Positions 1 to 9,002 of a DNA stretch of 64,000 nucleotides are shown here, piece by piece. Numbering within the stretch: the stretch's first letter is position 1; each line of letters opens with the position of its first letter. This stretch comes from Corynebacterium aquatimens. Lineage in GTDB: Bacteria > Actinomycetota > Actinomycetes > Mycobacteriales > Mycobacteriaceae. The position numbers and the translations under genes are program-made. The stretch is taken from the NCBI RefSeq assembly GCF_030408395.1, contig NZ_CP046980.1:310001-374000 (forward strand). Direction: 5' to 3'. The notes beneath the pieces were generated by a model. It ran no database searches. It worked only from the letters and a program-made list of their open reading frames with translations, and had not been told where the DNA came from.

Positions 1-374
1 ATGAGGATGTGATTGAATCCGCCAACACGTTTGAGGGATTGCGCACCAAGGGGCTGCGCTCCCAACTGCTCAACCCGATCCGGTGGCGCCACATGACAAA
101 CCCGTTGGAGCCGAGCTGGGGCGAGCCGTATGAGGCGATTTTGGAGCGTATGCAACGCGCCATCGCTGCGGCGCGTGGGCACGCCCGTGGGCATGAAGCG
201 GTGTTGGTCAGCCATCAATTGCCCATCGTGATGGTGCAGCGTCACACCAATGGCAAGCGTCTCCCGCACAGCCCGCTGAACCGTCGCTGTGAGCTCGCGA
301 GCGTGACAAGCTTGTTTTTCGACGACGACGAGCTGGTGCGCACCACCTACTCCGAACCGGCGAGGAGGGTGTAA
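1..374 (+). CDS. Histidine phosphatase family protein (phosphoglycerate mutase-like), 5' end missing
   Basis: The reading frame is open from the left edge, so this is the C-terminal part of a longer protein. The segment VLVSHQLPI carries the second catalytic histidine typical of the histidine phosphatase branch; the N-terminal RHG motif would lie outside the window. The gene overlaps the next one by one base (TAATG), so the two are probably translationally coupled. In mycobacteria a phosphatase of this type precedes the same cytochrome c biogenesis genes (recalled synteny). Its substrate cannot be told from sequence; true phosphoglycerate mutase activity is doubtful. Confidence 0.85.
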   Translation, partial: EDVIESANTFEGLRTKGLRSQLLNPIRWRHMTNPLEPSWGEPYEAILERMQRAIAAARGHARGHEAVLVSHQLPIVMVQRHTNGKRLPHSPLNRRCELASVTSLFFDDDELVRTTYSEPARRV

Positions 375-967
375 TGCGCGTGGGTGTAAACCGTATGGTG
401 GCCGCGGTGGTTTGCGTACTGGCTGCTGCCGGTGTGCTTAGTGCGTGCTCTTCTGGCGGGGACGCGGATACGTACGCGTTTCACTCACCGGGTGGCCAGG
501 TAGAGATCTTCTATGAGCCCGAGGAACGCGCGCCGCTACAGGGCTTTTCAGGCGAGTCACTGATGGAGCCGGGCAAGCAGGTGCAGTTAAGCGACTTTGA
601 CGGGAAGATCGTGGTGCTGAACGTGTGGGGGCAATGGTGCGCGCCGTGCCGCGCGGAAGTCGATGACTTGGTGGAGGTACAGGAAGTGCTCACGCAAAAG
701 GGTCAGGGAACCGTGTTGGGCATCAACGTGCGCGACTACAACCCAGAGGTCTCCCGCGACTTTGTGAAGGACAATGGCGTGAACTATCCCTCGATCTATG
801 ATCCGCCGTTCAAGACAGCAGCGGCGCTCGGCGGTATCCCAACCTCGGTGATCCCGACCACGATCGTGCTGGACGCCCAGCACCGCCCGGCCGCGGTGTT
901 CCTGCGGGAAATCACCACTGAAGACATCACGGACATCACCGATAAACTCGCGGCGGAGGCGGTGTAG
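374..967 (+). CDS. TlpA/ResA-like thioredoxin lipoprotein
   Basis: 197 residues. A lipobox ending LSAC (Cys25) follows a hydrophobic signal, so the protein should be a lipoprotein on the outer face of the membrane. The redox motif is WCAPC (Cys89 and Cys92) in a thioredoxin fold, followed later by a cis-Pro region (IPTTIV). Proteins of this type keep apocytochrome c cysteines reduced before haem attachment. It starts on the stop codon of the phosphatase and is followed directly by ccdA, its likely electron donor. Role inferred from family and operon. Confidence 0.92.
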   Translation: MRVGVNRMVAAVVCVLAAAGVLSACSSGGDADTYAFHSPGGQVEIFYEPEERAPLQGFSGESLMEPGKQVQLSDFDGKIVVLNVWGQWCAPCRAEVDDLVEVQEVLTQKGQGTVLGINVRDYNPEVSRDFVKDNGVNYPSIYDPPFKTAAALGGIPTSVIPTTIVLDAQHRPAAVFLREITTEDITDITDKLAAEAV

Positions 968-1711
968 ATGGGGCACGCGCTCAGCGAACTCGTCTCTAGT
1001 GGACCCCTGCTGATGGGTATTTTCGCCGCGGCGTTGGCGGGATTGGTCTCCTTCGCCTCCCCCTGCGTGATCCCGCTCGTGCCCGGTTACCTTGCGTACT
1101 TGACCAGCATTGTTGGTGGTGAGCGGCGACGCATGGCCGTGGTGGGGGCGGCCGCGGCGTTCGTTGCCGGTTTCACGGTGGTGTTCCTGCTGGCCACCGT
1201 CACGGTCTTCGGGGCCATCAGCTTGATCGCGCTCAATGCGGAAACGCTCATGCGGATCGGGGGAGTGGTCACCATCATCATGGGTTTGGTGTTCATGGGC
1301 GCGTTCCCGGCGTTGCAAACGGACACCCGAATGCAGCCGAAACGCTGGGCAACCTGGATCGGTGCGCCCCTGCTCGGCGGGGTCTTTGCGTTGGGCTGGA
1401 CGCCGTGTCTGAGTCCGACGCTGGGCGCAATCATTTCCCTGTCCGTGGGCACGGAAGGGTTTACGGCGCTGCGCGGCATCCTGCTCGTAATGGGTTACTG
1501 CATTGGCTTGGGCCTGCCCTTCCTGCTGTTGGCGTGGGGCTCATCGTGGGCCGTAGGCGGCATGGAATTTCTGCGCCGGCACTCGCGCACCATTCAGGTC
1601 ATTGGCGGTATCACCATGGTGATCTTAGGAATTCTGCTGCTCACCGGAGCGTGGAACCACTTCATCGGCTGGACCCGCCAGTTGGTTATGGGCTTCGGCA
1701 TGGCTGTTTAA
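968..1711 (+). CDS. ccdA: Cytochrome c biogenesis transmembrane protein CcdA
   Basis: 247 residues with about six membrane helices. Two membrane cysteines sit in conserved settings: Cys33 in SFASPCVIPLVPGYLAYL and Cys147 in GWTPCLSPTLGAI. These are the thiol pair that passes electrons from cytoplasmic thioredoxin to extracytoplasmic thioredoxin-like proteins. The start codon directly follows the stop of the thioredoxin-like gene (TAGATG), which supports one operon with resB and ccsA downstream. Confidence 0.95.
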   Translation: MGHALSELVSSGPLLMGIFAAALAGLVSFASPCVIPLVPGYLAYLTSIVGGERRRMAVVGAAAAFVAGFTVVFLLATVTVFGAISLIALNAETLMRIGGVVTIIMGLVFMGAFPALQTDTRMQPKRWATWIGAPLLGGVFALGWTPCLSPTLGAIISLSVGTEGFTALRGILLVMGYCIGLGLPFLLLAWGSSWAVGGMEFLRRHSRTIQVIGGITMVILGILLLTGAWNHFIGWTRQLVMGFGMAV

Positions 1712-1735
1712 AAAGGGCATCTAGGGTAGGTAGGC

Positions 1736-3409
1736 ATGGATCTGGCTGTGCGATGGTGGAAGAAATTCTGGCACTGGCTCACCAGCATGCGCACCGCGTT
1801 GGTGCTGTTGTTCTTGCTGGCCTTCATCGCGGTCCCGGGCGCGATCCTGCCGCAGCGCAACGTGTCCACAGCTCGGGTGGATGAATACATCGCGGCGAAC
1901 CCAACCATGGGGCCGATCTATGATCGGTTGGCCCTGTTTGACATCTTCTCATCCCCCGTCTTCATCGCGCTGCTGACGCTGCTCATGGTGTCGTTGGTGG
2001 GGTGCATTATCCCGCGGTCGATTGACCACTACCGCGCTTTCAAAGCTAGGCCGACGCGCGCGCCGAAATTCCTGCATAAAATGCCGTTCCACGCTAAAGT
2101 AGAGGTGGAGCAGAACGTCGAAGACGCTATCGCCGCCGCGACGAAGGCGCTGAAAGGCTGGCGAGTGGCGCGCTACACCGCGGAGGAGGACCGCGCGGGC
2201 GCGGTCAGTATCGCCGCAGAGCGCGGTTACAGCCGCGAGCTGGCCAACCTGGTGTTTCACATCGCGATCGTCGGGCTTATCATCACCGGTACGCTCGGCC
2301 GCATGACCTACTACGAGGGCCAGGTCATCGTGGTAACTAACAGCGAAGCCCGCGGTGCGGTTCCCGTGGAACAATCGCGCGTGTTCTGCAACACGTCACC
2401 CGCCAACTTTGACTCATTCAAGGCTGGCCCGCTTTTCGACGGAACCGGGCTGACACCGTTTTGCTTCCAGTCTGAAAACTTCTTAGCGAAGTACCTCCCC
2501 AACGGCCAGGCGGAGTCTTTCTCTTCCGACATCAGATACGCCGACGCGGACGCAATGGCGAAGGACCCATCGGAGTGGCAACCGTACACGCTGCGCGTGA
2601 ACCACCCACTGCGCATCCACGGTGACCGCGTGTACCTGCAAGGCCACGGCTTTGCCCCACAGATCACCGTCACCTGGCCAAACGGTGAATCGCGGACGCA
2701 AATGGTGCAGTTCCAACCGACTGATTTAACGTTCTTCCTCTCCCAGGGCGTTATGCGCTTCGACCCGCCGGCAGGAATGTTCCCGGATCTTGGCGAGCGT
2801 CGGCAAAACCAGATTGCCATCGACGGTGCCTTCGCCCCGACCGCCGCCTGGGGCGGGGAGGACGGAACCGAGCTTGCGTCCGCGTTCCCGTCCATGCAAG
2901 ACCCCGCGGTGGCGCTGAACATCTACGTCGGCGATGCGGGCTTGGACACAGGCCGGCCGCAGAACCTCTTCGAGCTTGACCAGGACCTGATTAATAACGG
3001 CCAGCTCAACAAGGTCACGCGCGTGGACTTGAAAGCCGGAGAAGAAGCTGAAGTTGCAATCGGTCCAGATGGCACCGGCGAGCCAATCAAGGTCCGCTTT
3101 GACGGCGCCGCCGAGTACGCCAACTACCAAATCTCCCGGGATTCCACGCAGGTGTGGACCTTGGTGTGGGCCACGCTCATGCTCGCTGCCTTAGCTGGGT
3201 CGTTGCTGATCAAGCGCCGTCGCATCTGGGTGCGCTTTGTTCCCGCTCACTCTCCGTCCGCGGCCACCGCTGGTACCCGTGTGGAGATCGCTGGCTTGGC
3301 CCGCACCGACCGCGCGGGCTGGGGCGGGGAGTTCGACACGGTCGTGCGCGCGATCACCGGCCAGCCCGATGAAGTTGATGATGATTACGACACTACAGAG
3401 GACCTCTAG
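1736..3409 (+). CDS. resB: Cytochrome c biogenesis protein ResB
   Basis: 557 residues, of the usual size for actinobacterial ResB/Ccs1. Membrane segments lie near residues 20-40, 75-95 and 165-185, followed by a large extracytoplasmic domain and a last membrane helix near residue 485. ResB and CcsA form the system II synthase that exports haem and ligates it to apocytochrome c. The start is an ATG preceded by AGGGTAGGTAGG. The last 60 residues form a charged cytoplasmic tail rich in Asp and Glu. Confidence 0.95.
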   Translation: MDLAVRWWKKFWHWLTSMRTALVLLFLLAFIAVPGAILPQRNVSTARVDEYIAANPTMGPIYDRLALFDIFSSPVFIALLTLLMVSLVGCIIPRSIDHYRAFKARPTRAPKFLHKMPFHAKVEVEQNVEDAIAAATKALKGWRVARYTAEEDRAGAVSIAAERGYSRELANLVFHIAIVGLIITGTLGRMTYYEGQVIVVTNSEARGAVPVEQSRVFCNTSPANFDSFKAGPLFDGTGLTPFCFQSENFLAKYLPNGQAESFSSDIRYADADAMAKDPSEWQPYTLRVNHPLRIHGDRVYLQGHGFAPQITVTWPNGESRTQMVQFQPTDLTFFLSQGVMRFDPPAGMFPDLGERRQNQIAIDGAFAPTAAWGGEDGTELASAFPSMQDPAVALNIYVGDAGLDTGRPQNLFELDQDLINNGQLNKVTRVDLKAGEEAEVAIGPDGTGEPIKVRFDGAAEYANYQISRDSTQVWTLVWATLMLAALAGSLLIKRRRIWVRFVPAHSPSAATAGTRVEIAGLARTDRAGWGGEFDTVVRAITGQPDEVDDDYDTTEDL

Positions 3410-3479
3410 GCCCGAATGTGGGGTATCCATAAGCTGAGTGAAGGTGACTTTTTCGCAGGCCACGGGGTAGTTTATAACC

Positions 3480-4496
3480 ATGCCGGTCAACCCCACTCTC
3501 GCTGATATTTCAGATCTCACGTTGCGCACGGCTTTCGCCGTGTACGTGTTTGCACTGATTCTTGCGTGCCTGTACTACATGCGTGCACAAACGCTCGTCG
3601 ATATGCGTCGTGCGCTTGCCGCATCCACCGCGAAAGCGGAGCACAAAGAGCTCGTCACCGTTGGTGGTGGGCGAAGCGAGAGCTCCGAGCTTATCGACGA
3701 AGCGCCGGATGCGACCGACTTAGACGCACAAGAGATTCGCGTGCGGAAAGCAGCCGGGATGACCCAATCGCTGGCGTGGCTGGGCATTGCTTTCCACCTC
3801 GCGGCGGTAGTGACGCGCGGGATGAGTGTCGGGCGCGTCCCGTTTGGCAACCTCTATGAGTACGTGCTGACGATCACCGCGGTGACCATGGTGATCATCG
3901 CAGTGATTATTCAGCGCAAGAAATGGCACTCCCTGTGGGCGTGGATCCTCGCCCCGATCATCATCGTGCTGTTCTTGGACGCGACGGTGCTCTATGTCTC
4001 CGCGGCTCCGCTGGTGCCCGCGCTGCAGAGCTTCTGGTACCCGTTCCATGTTTCCACCGTTTCCACCGGTGCATCGATCGGCCTGATCTCCGGCATCTTC
4101 TCCCTGTTGTACTTGCTGCGCATCCGCCAGCCGCGTGGTGAAGAGACAGGGGTGTGGGGCAAGATCGCCAAACCGCTGCCGAGCGCAAAGAAGCTGGACA
4201 CGTGGGCGTACCGCACAGCGATCATCACTGTCCCACTGTTTGGTATTGGCATCATGTTTGGTGCGATCTGGGGTGAAATCGCGTGGGGTCGGTTCTGGAA
4301 TTGGGACCCGAAGGAAACCGTCGCGCTGATCAACTGGATCCTCTACGCCGCCTACCTCCACGCGCGCGCAACCGCCGGGTGGAAGGACCAGAAGGCCGCG
4401 TGGATTAACATCGCGGCATTCGTGGTCAATGTGTTGAACCTCACCGTGATCAACTTCTTTGCCACCGGCTTGCACTCCTACGCAGGGCTGAATTAG
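3480..4496 (+). CDS. ccsA: Cytochrome c biogenesis protein CcsA/CcsB (haem handling, system II)
   Basis: 338 residues with multiple membrane helices. The tryptophan-rich haem-binding WWD-type motif is visible as WGRFWNWDPKET near residue 270, with conserved histidines around it. It works with ResB to deliver haem to apocytochrome c outside the cell. A soluble segment of roughly 60 residues follows the first helix, as in mycobacterial homologues. It closes the four-gene biogenesis operon; the 70-base gap from resB may hold a second promoter. Confidence 0.95.
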   Translation: MPVNPTLADISDLTLRTAFAVYVFALILACLYYMRAQTLVDMRRALAASTAKAEHKELVTVGGGRSESSELIDEAPDATDLDAQEIRVRKAAGMTQSLAWLGIAFHLAAVVTRGMSVGRVPFGNLYEYVLTITAVTMVIIAVIIQRKKWHSLWAWILAPIIIVLFLDATVLYVSAAPLVPALQSFWYPFHVSTVSTGASIGLISGIFSLLYLLRIRQPRGEETGVWGKIAKPLPSAKKLDTWAYRTAIITVPLFGIGIMFGAIWGEIAWGRFWNWDPKETVALINWILYAAYLHARATAGWKDQKAAWINIAAFVVNVLNLTVINFFATGLHSYAGLN

Positions 4497-4508
4497 TCAA
4501 ACGTTTCG

Positions 4509-5540
4509 ATGAAAGTACTGATCACGGGCGGTGCCGGCTACATCGGTTCCACCATCGCCGCGTGCTGCCAAGAGGCTGGGATTACCCCCGTCATCCTGGA
4601 CGATTACAGCCGGGGACTGCGTGTATTCGCCGCCCCCTATGCCCACTATGAGGGCGACGTTGCGTCCGCGGACGTCCTCGCCCGCGTTTTTAGCGATCAC
4701 CCTGATATCGACGCCGTGGTGCACTGCGCCGCGTCCATCATCGTGCCGGAATCTGTGCAACGCCCCCTGGATTACTACGCCAACAACGTGGGAAAAACCA
4801 TCGCCTTGCTGGCCCATCTCCAGTCTTTCGGCGTGCGGCGGGTGATCTTGAGTTCCACCGCCGCGGTCTACGCGCCGGCACCGGACTACGTCGCTTCTGA
4901 AGACTCCCCGGTGGCACCACAAAGCCCCTACGCGGCGTCGAAGCTAATAGTGGAACGCATCCTCGCCGACACCGCCGCAACCGGGGCACTGTCCGCCATC
5001 AGCCTGCGGTACTTCAACCCCATCGGTGCAGACCCCTTGATGCGCAGCGGCCTCCAAGACCCTGCGCCCACGCACGCCCTGGGCCAGATGATCGCCGCCC
5101 ATCGCGCCGGGCGCCCCTTTACTGTCACTGGTACCGCGTGGCCCACCCGCGACGGTTCCGGCCTCCGCGACTATGTTCACGTCTGGGACCTCGCCCGCGC
5201 TCACGTTGCTGCGCTGACGCGTTTTGCAGATGTCATTGCTGACACCCCCGGGCACGCCGTCATCAACTTGGGCACGGGCACCGGGACGACGGTCTTTGAA
5301 CTCGTCGATGCCTTCGCCCAGGCCACCGGGGTACCCCTTCCGATTAAAACTGCTCCGCCGCGCTCCGGCGATGTCGTCGGTGCCGCCGCCTCCGCCGACA
5401 AAGCACACCGTCTGCTCGACTGGTCCCCGCAGCTCACGCTTGCCGACGGCGTGGCGCACTCCCTGGAGTGGGAATCCCGCCTCACCGATGTTCTCGCCCG
5501 TGAGGCTTTAGCCCGGGAGGGCACCGCTGGACCCGCGTAG
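4509..5540 (+). CDS. galE: UDP-glucose 4-epimerase
   Basis: 343 residues, an extended short-chain dehydrogenase/reductase. The NAD-binding TGGAGYIG motif is at residues 6-13, the catalytic SST at 115-117 and YAASK at 141-145 (Tyr141, Lys145). GalE interconverts UDP-glucose and UDP-galactose, which mycolata need for arabinogalactan. It lies 12 bases after ccsA on the same strand. The family has promiscuous sugar-nucleotide members, so the exact substrate is inferred. Confidence 0.9.
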   Translation: MKVLITGGAGYIGSTIAACCQEAGITPVILDDYSRGLRVFAAPYAHYEGDVASADVLARVFSDHPDIDAVVHCAASIIVPESVQRPLDYYANNVGKTIALLAHLQSFGVRRVILSSTAAVYAPAPDYVASEDSPVAPQSPYAASKLIVERILADTAATGALSAISLRYFNPIGADPLMRSGLQDPAPTHALGQMIAAHRAGRPFTVTGTAWPTRDGSGLRDYVHVWDLARAHVAALTRFADVIADTPGHAVINLGTGTGTTVFELVDAFAQATGVPLPIKTAPPRSGDVVGAAASADKAHRLLDWSPQLTLADGVAHSLEWESRLTDVLAREALAREGTAGPA

Positions 5541-5585
5541 GGTCTTGCCCGGCACTTTTCCGCTCTGTGGGTTAGGTTAAGTGCC

Positions 5586-5840
5586 GTGACGAATAAACCT
5601 CGCAAGAAGCAAGGTAAACCAGCCAGCGATTGCCCCGAGCTCGTCGCGCTTGGAGGGGCATTAGCGCAGCGCAGGCGTGATGACGGCCGGCTGCAGCAGG
5701 AAGTCGCGACCGCGGCGGGTGTATCCCGGTCCACTCTGCACACCATTGAGCACGGCGGTGCTGGCGTGCGGTGGGAAAAAGTAGTTGCCGTGGCAGGCGC
5801 ACTAGGTCTAAAACTCGCGTGGGTAGAAGCTAACCCCTAA
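5586..5840 (+). CDS. Small XRE-family helix-turn-helix protein
   Basis: 84 residues. The helix-turn-helix runs through LAQRRRDDGRLQQEVATAAG and SRSTLHTIEHG. A basic Lys/Arg-rich N-terminus precedes it and there is no other domain. The start is GTG, six bases after TTAGGTTA, which equals one half of a DtxR box; the other half does not match, so iron control is only a possibility. Single-domain XRE proteins of this kind often act as antitoxins or local repressors, but no toxin partner lies beside it. Confidence 0.8.
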   Translation: MTNKPRKKQGKPASDCPELVALGGALAQRRRDDGRLQQEVATAAGVSRSTLHTIEHGGAGVRWEKVVAVAGALGLKLAWVEANP

Positions 5841-5891
5841 GACCGCGCTCTTCACGCGAACTGCGCAGCCCTCACGCGAACTGCACGATTC

Positions 5892-6251
5892 CTATGCGGG
5901 GTTTTCGTCCCCGTCGCGCCGGTTTTCGGGGTGCTGCTCCGGACCGAAGTCTTGGGCGGGATCTGCACTCTGGGAAGGCTGGTCGTGGGGTGGGTAACGC
6001 TGCTCAAACTTTCGTCGTAAAGCCTGCTCTTCCGCTGCTTTACGCTCGGCTTCCTCGCGGGCGCGGCGCTCTTTGAAGCGATTCTTTTCGATGTTCCACA
6101 GGAACTCTTCATCATCATCCGGGCCCTTGATCGCGGGCGGCTTGTCAGGCTGGCGCAGGGAACCGTAGCGCTCATTGCTGCCAGGTCCGAAGGCGCGCCA
6201 CAACATCCACACGGCCACCGCGACCAAAACGAGAAGTAGGAGACGACCCAT
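5892..6251 (-). CDS. Small membrane-anchored coiled-coil protein, function unknown
   Basis: 119 residues from ATG at 6251, chosen because GGTAAGG lies just upstream and the first membrane helix (GRLLLLVLVAVAVWMLWRAF) begins at once. The open frame extends further upstream to 6395, but that part is built from a noncoding tandem repeat. After the helix comes a charged segment with a Glu/Arg/Ala-rich coiled coil (FKERRAREEAERKAAEEQAL) and an acidic, Pro/Gln-rich tail. No family is recognised. Confidence 0.7.
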   Translation of the reverse strand: MGRLLLLVLVAVAVWMLWRAFGPGSNERYGSLRQPDKPPAIKGPDDDEEFLWNIEKNRFKERRAREEAERKAAEEQALRRKFEQRYPPHDQPSQSADPAQDFGPEQHPENRRDGDENPA

Positions 6252-6780
6252 GGCCAACACCTTACCGCGCGGCTTCGCCAGGCTGTGCCCGACCCAACGG
6301 CCCTGACCCATCCCCGGTTCCATTTCTTCCCGGTTCGATTCCTTCCCGGTTCCATTCCTCCCCGGTTCCATTCCTCCCCGGGTTCTACTCGCCATTCAGA
6401 CCCACTTAAGGAATGCGTTGATCGAGCCGTTTGACTCCGTGATCGAGCCGTTTGATTTTTGATCGAGCCGTTTGACGCAAAACCCCAGGTCGGATCTGGC
6501 GGAATTCCAACGGCTCGATCGGCATCCCCAACGGCTCGATCGGCATCCCCAACGGCTCGATCAGCATCCCCAACGGCTCGATCGGCAGATGGATAGCGGG
6601 CTAGTCGCTGAGTGGTTCGGCCACTCAGCGATGGTTGATGCGGAAACCCGCAGGTCGCGGCCGGGCGATTTTCTTGAGTGGTTCGGCCACTCAGCGAAAT
6701 GGGCGGGCGAGGCCGTGCTGGGCCCTCGAACACGAGGGGCGGCTGTGAGTGGCGCTAGGGTTGGGGGCGTGGAAGAGCGC
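6252..6780. repeat. Repeat-rich spacer between two genes
   Basis: About 530 bases hold three repeat types and no convincing gene. Positions 6313-6380 contain four to five copies of a 17-base unit beginning CCGGTTCCATTCC. Positions 6420-6583 contain three copies of GATCGAGCCGTTTGA (at 6420, 6441, 6461) followed by four copies of its inverse AACGGCTCGATC (6509, 6530, 6551, 6572) at exact 21-base spacing. Positions 6606-6696 contain a double hairpin. An open frame crosses part of this spacer but its peptide simply repeats RLDRHPQ. Confidence 0.85.
6606..6696. repeat. Double-hairpin repeat, copy 1 (about 91 bp)
   Basis: Two hairpins with stem TGAGTGG/CCACTCA and loop TTCGG start 66 bases apart (stem starts 6609 and 6675). 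The first stem extends to ten base pairs. Between them GCAGGTCGCG begins 41 bases after the first stem start. The same arrangement with the same spacings is found at 29717-29807. It resembles a bacterial interspersed repeat with paired palindromes. Confidence 0.85.
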
Positions 6781-7098
6781 ATGAATGAAACAGACAAGGC
6801 CCCACAGGTTGATCCCGCTGCGCGGCGCCGCGCTAACAAAGCCGCCGCGGTCTACGGGGGTCTGCGGCTGCTGCTGTTCGTGGTCCTCACTGTGGTGATC
6901 CAGGGCGCCGCGATGCTGATCGGCGCCCAGTTCCCGCTGATCATGTCCGCGTTGTTGGCGCTCATCGTGGCCTTCCCGCTGTCCATGCTGGTGTTTTCCA
7001 AACAACGCGTTGAGGCTGTCGAAGCGATGGCAACGTGGAATGAGCAGCGCCGCGCGCGCAAAGAGTGGGTGCGCGAGGAACTCGCTGGGCGTGGTTAA
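6781..7098 (+). CDS. DUF4229 family membrane protein
   Basis: 105 residues from ATG at 6781, with GGAAG five bases upstream; GTG at 6769 in the same frame is an alternative. Two hydrophobic helices (GLRLLLFVVLTVVIQGAAMLIG and LIMSALLALIVAFPLSMLVF) are followed by a basic cytoplasmic tail rich in Arg and Trp. The pattern matches DUF4229 proteins found near menaquinone genes in mycolata. The function is unknown. The open frame continues upstream through repeat DNA, which I exclude. Confidence 0.75.
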   Translation: MNETDKAPQVDPAARRRANKAAAVYGGLRLLLFVVLTVVIQGAAMLIGAQFPLIMSALLALIVAFPLSMLVFSKQRVEAVEAMATWNEQRRARKEWVREELAGRG

Positions 7099-8030
7099 GC
7101 GCCGAAGAGCAGGGCGATCAGAATCATCGCTGGCATCGAGGCGAACGTGGTGATGAGCACGCTGTCGCGGGCGACCGTTTCACCGACTTGGTAGTTGGCG
7201 GCGTAATTGAAGGCCTGTTGCGCGGTGGGGAGCGCGCACAAAATGACGGATGCGTAGAGCAACGGGCCGTGAAGGCCAAGAGCCACGCCGACGGCGAAGG
7301 CGATGGCGGGCATGACCGCGAGTTTCATCACCGTTGCCACGATCGTGGGGTTACGGTCCGGGCCCGGCGCGAGAACGTTGCTGCCGGAGAGGGAGGCGCC
7401 GAAGCTCATCAAGATTAACGGGATGGAGGCGCCGCCGAGGATCTCAATCGGGGCTAAGACGGGATCCGGCACGGTGAGGTGGCACGCGGCGACGATGAGT
7501 CCCAGAAGGGAACCGACAACGACGGGGGCCGTGATGCCTGACCATAGGGCGTGCAGCACTGCGCGGGTGCGGGTTGATCCGCTGGCGGCATTGGCGTTGA
7601 GACCGGCGATGATTAATGGGGAGAAAACCACCATTTGCAACAGGAGGACGGGGGCAACGTAGGTGGCCTCACCGATCACGTAGATGCCGATGGGCAGCCC
7701 GATGTTGACGGAGTTGAAATAGCTTGCGGACGATGCGCCCGACATGGTGGTGGGGATGTCTTGTTTAAAGAAAATCGCGGAGATCACCCAGTACAAGCCC
7801 ATGGTCAGGGCACTAGCGATGAACACGACGAGCACCACGGGTGAGGTGAAGGTGGAGATGTCTGAGCGTGCCACGGTGGTGAACAGCAGGCAGGGGGATG
7901 CCACGTAGTAGGCGATCTGGTTGAGCATCAGACGTTTGTCCCCGGGGCCGATGATCCCGCGGTGGGCCAGGATGAACCCCGCGCCGATTACGGCGAAGAT
8001 GATGGCAAAACCAGTGATGACGTCAAGCAC
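7095..8030 (-). CDS. AEC-family (auxin efflux carrier-type) transporter
   Basis: 311 residues with about ten membrane helices and the glycine- and proline-rich helix breaks typical of the AEC family, such as NSVNIGLPIGIYVIG. GTG start at 8030. Family members export or exchange small organic acids such as malate; the substrate here cannot be inferred. The 3' end overlaps the convergent DUF4229 gene by four bases. Confidence 0.85.
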   Translation of the reverse strand: MLDVITGFAIIFAVIGAGFILAHRGIIGPGDKRLMLNQIAYYVASPCLLFTTVARSDISTFTSPVVLVVFIASALTMGLYWVISAIFFKQDIPTTMSGASSASYFNSVNIGLPIGIYVIGEATYVAPVLLLQMVVFSPLIIAGLNANAASGSTRTRAVLHALWSGITAPVVVGSLLGLIVAACHLTVPDPVLAPIEILGGASIPLILMSFGASLSGSNVLAPGPDRNPTIVATVMKLAVMPAIAFAVGVALGLHGPLLYASVILCALPTAQQAFNYAANYQVGETVARDSVLITTFASMPAMILIALLFGA

Positions 8031-8063
8031 GGGCGAAAACCTGCTCTACCTTCTTAATGCGTT

Positions 8064-8954
8064 TTATGCGCCCGCGAACGCCAGGCCGCCAGCGACGAGG
8101 ATGGACCAGATCAACATCGCGCGACCGTTTGTGCCCAACACCGGAATGAGTGCTGGCCCGGTCGCGCCGCGGCGCACAACAAGGATTGACCCCAGTGCCC
8201 ACGGCAGCGCGGCTAGGGACAGCACCGCGGGGATAGCAACGACGCAAAGCCCAAGCGAGACCACAAATGGCACGAGCGTGAGAACAGTGAACACATCGCG
8301 CGCCCGCTCGTCGCCAAGTGTGACCGCCAACGTGTTTTTTCCCGCGACCGTGTCGGTGGGGATGTCGCGGATGTTGTTAGCCAAGTTGATCGCGGCGGAG
8401 ATGGACCCGACTCCCACGGCGCAGGCCACGCCGGCCCACGTGACCCAGCCGAGCTGAGTGAACTGCGTGCCCAGCACTGCAACGAGCCCGAAGAAGACGA
8501 ATACGGCTAGTTCCCCGTAGCCCTTGTAGCCGTACGGGTTCTTTCCGCCCGTGTAGAACCACGCGGCGGCGACACACAGGAGTCCCACCAGGATCAACCA
8601 CGGTGTCGTCAGCAAAGACAGCGCCACGCCCGCGATGCCAGCAACGCCGAACGCAGCGAACGCCGCGAACTTCACCAGCTCAGGGCGGGCGAGCCCAGAA
8701 GCCGTCAAGCGCGTCGGCCCAGTGCGATGTTCATCCGTGCCGCGCACCCCGTCGGAATAATCGTTCGCGTAGTTCACGCCCACGATCAGCGCCAGCGATA
8801 CCACCAGCGCCAACAGTGCGTACCCCAGCTGCGCGCCGTCATCGCGCGCCGCGGCCCCTGTTCCCACCACCACGGGGGCAATGGCGTTGGGCCACGTGTG
8901 CGGGCGGGCTGCTTCGAACCAGTCGCGTGGAGTCGCGTTCATGTCACCCATCAT
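8064..8954 (-). CDS. menA: 1,4-dihydroxy-2-naphthoate polyprenyltransferase
   Basis: 296 residues, a polytopic UbiA-superfamily enzyme. The first Asp-rich motif is NYANDYSDGVRGTD, and NLANNIRDIPTD is the second, which bind Mg and the polyprenyl diphosphate. MenA joins dihydroxynaphthoate to the polyprenyl chain, giving demethylmenaquinone at the membrane. The N-terminus reads MMGDMNATPRDW, so three ATG starts are possible and the first is given here. The neighbouring men genes support the assignment. Confidence 0.95.
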   Translation of the reverse strand: MMGDMNATPRDWFEAARPHTWPNAIAPVVVGTGAAARDDGAQLGYALLALVVSLALIVGVNYANDYSDGVRGTDEHRTGPTRLTASGLARPELVKFAAFAAFGVAGIAGVALSLLTTPWLILVGLLCVAAAWFYTGGKNPYGYKGYGELAVFVFFGLVAVLGTQFTQLGWVTWAGVACAVGVGSISAAINLANNIRDIPTDTVAGKNTLAVTLGDERARDVFTVLTLVPFVVSLGLCVVAIPAVLSLAALPWALGSILVVRRGATGPALIPVLGTNGRAMLIWSILVAGGLAFAGA

Positions 8955-9002
8955 GCACCGAAAGTGCGCCGCAGGGGAATGTGGGTACTAAAGTATCCCT
9001 TC

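Noticed and set aside
5571..5590. DtxR box before the XRE gene
   Set aside because: Only the left half (TTAGGTTA) matches; the right half does not, so it is noted in the gene entry only.
6256..6395. N-terminal extension of the coiled-coil protein
   Set aside because: The peptide (GGMEPGRNGTG-type) merely translates a 17-base tandem repeat, and a good start with ribosome site lies at 6251.
6420..6583. Regular short repeats looking like a CRISPR array
   Set aside because: Units are adjacent with near-identical spacers, occur in two inverted blocks, and no cas gene is present.
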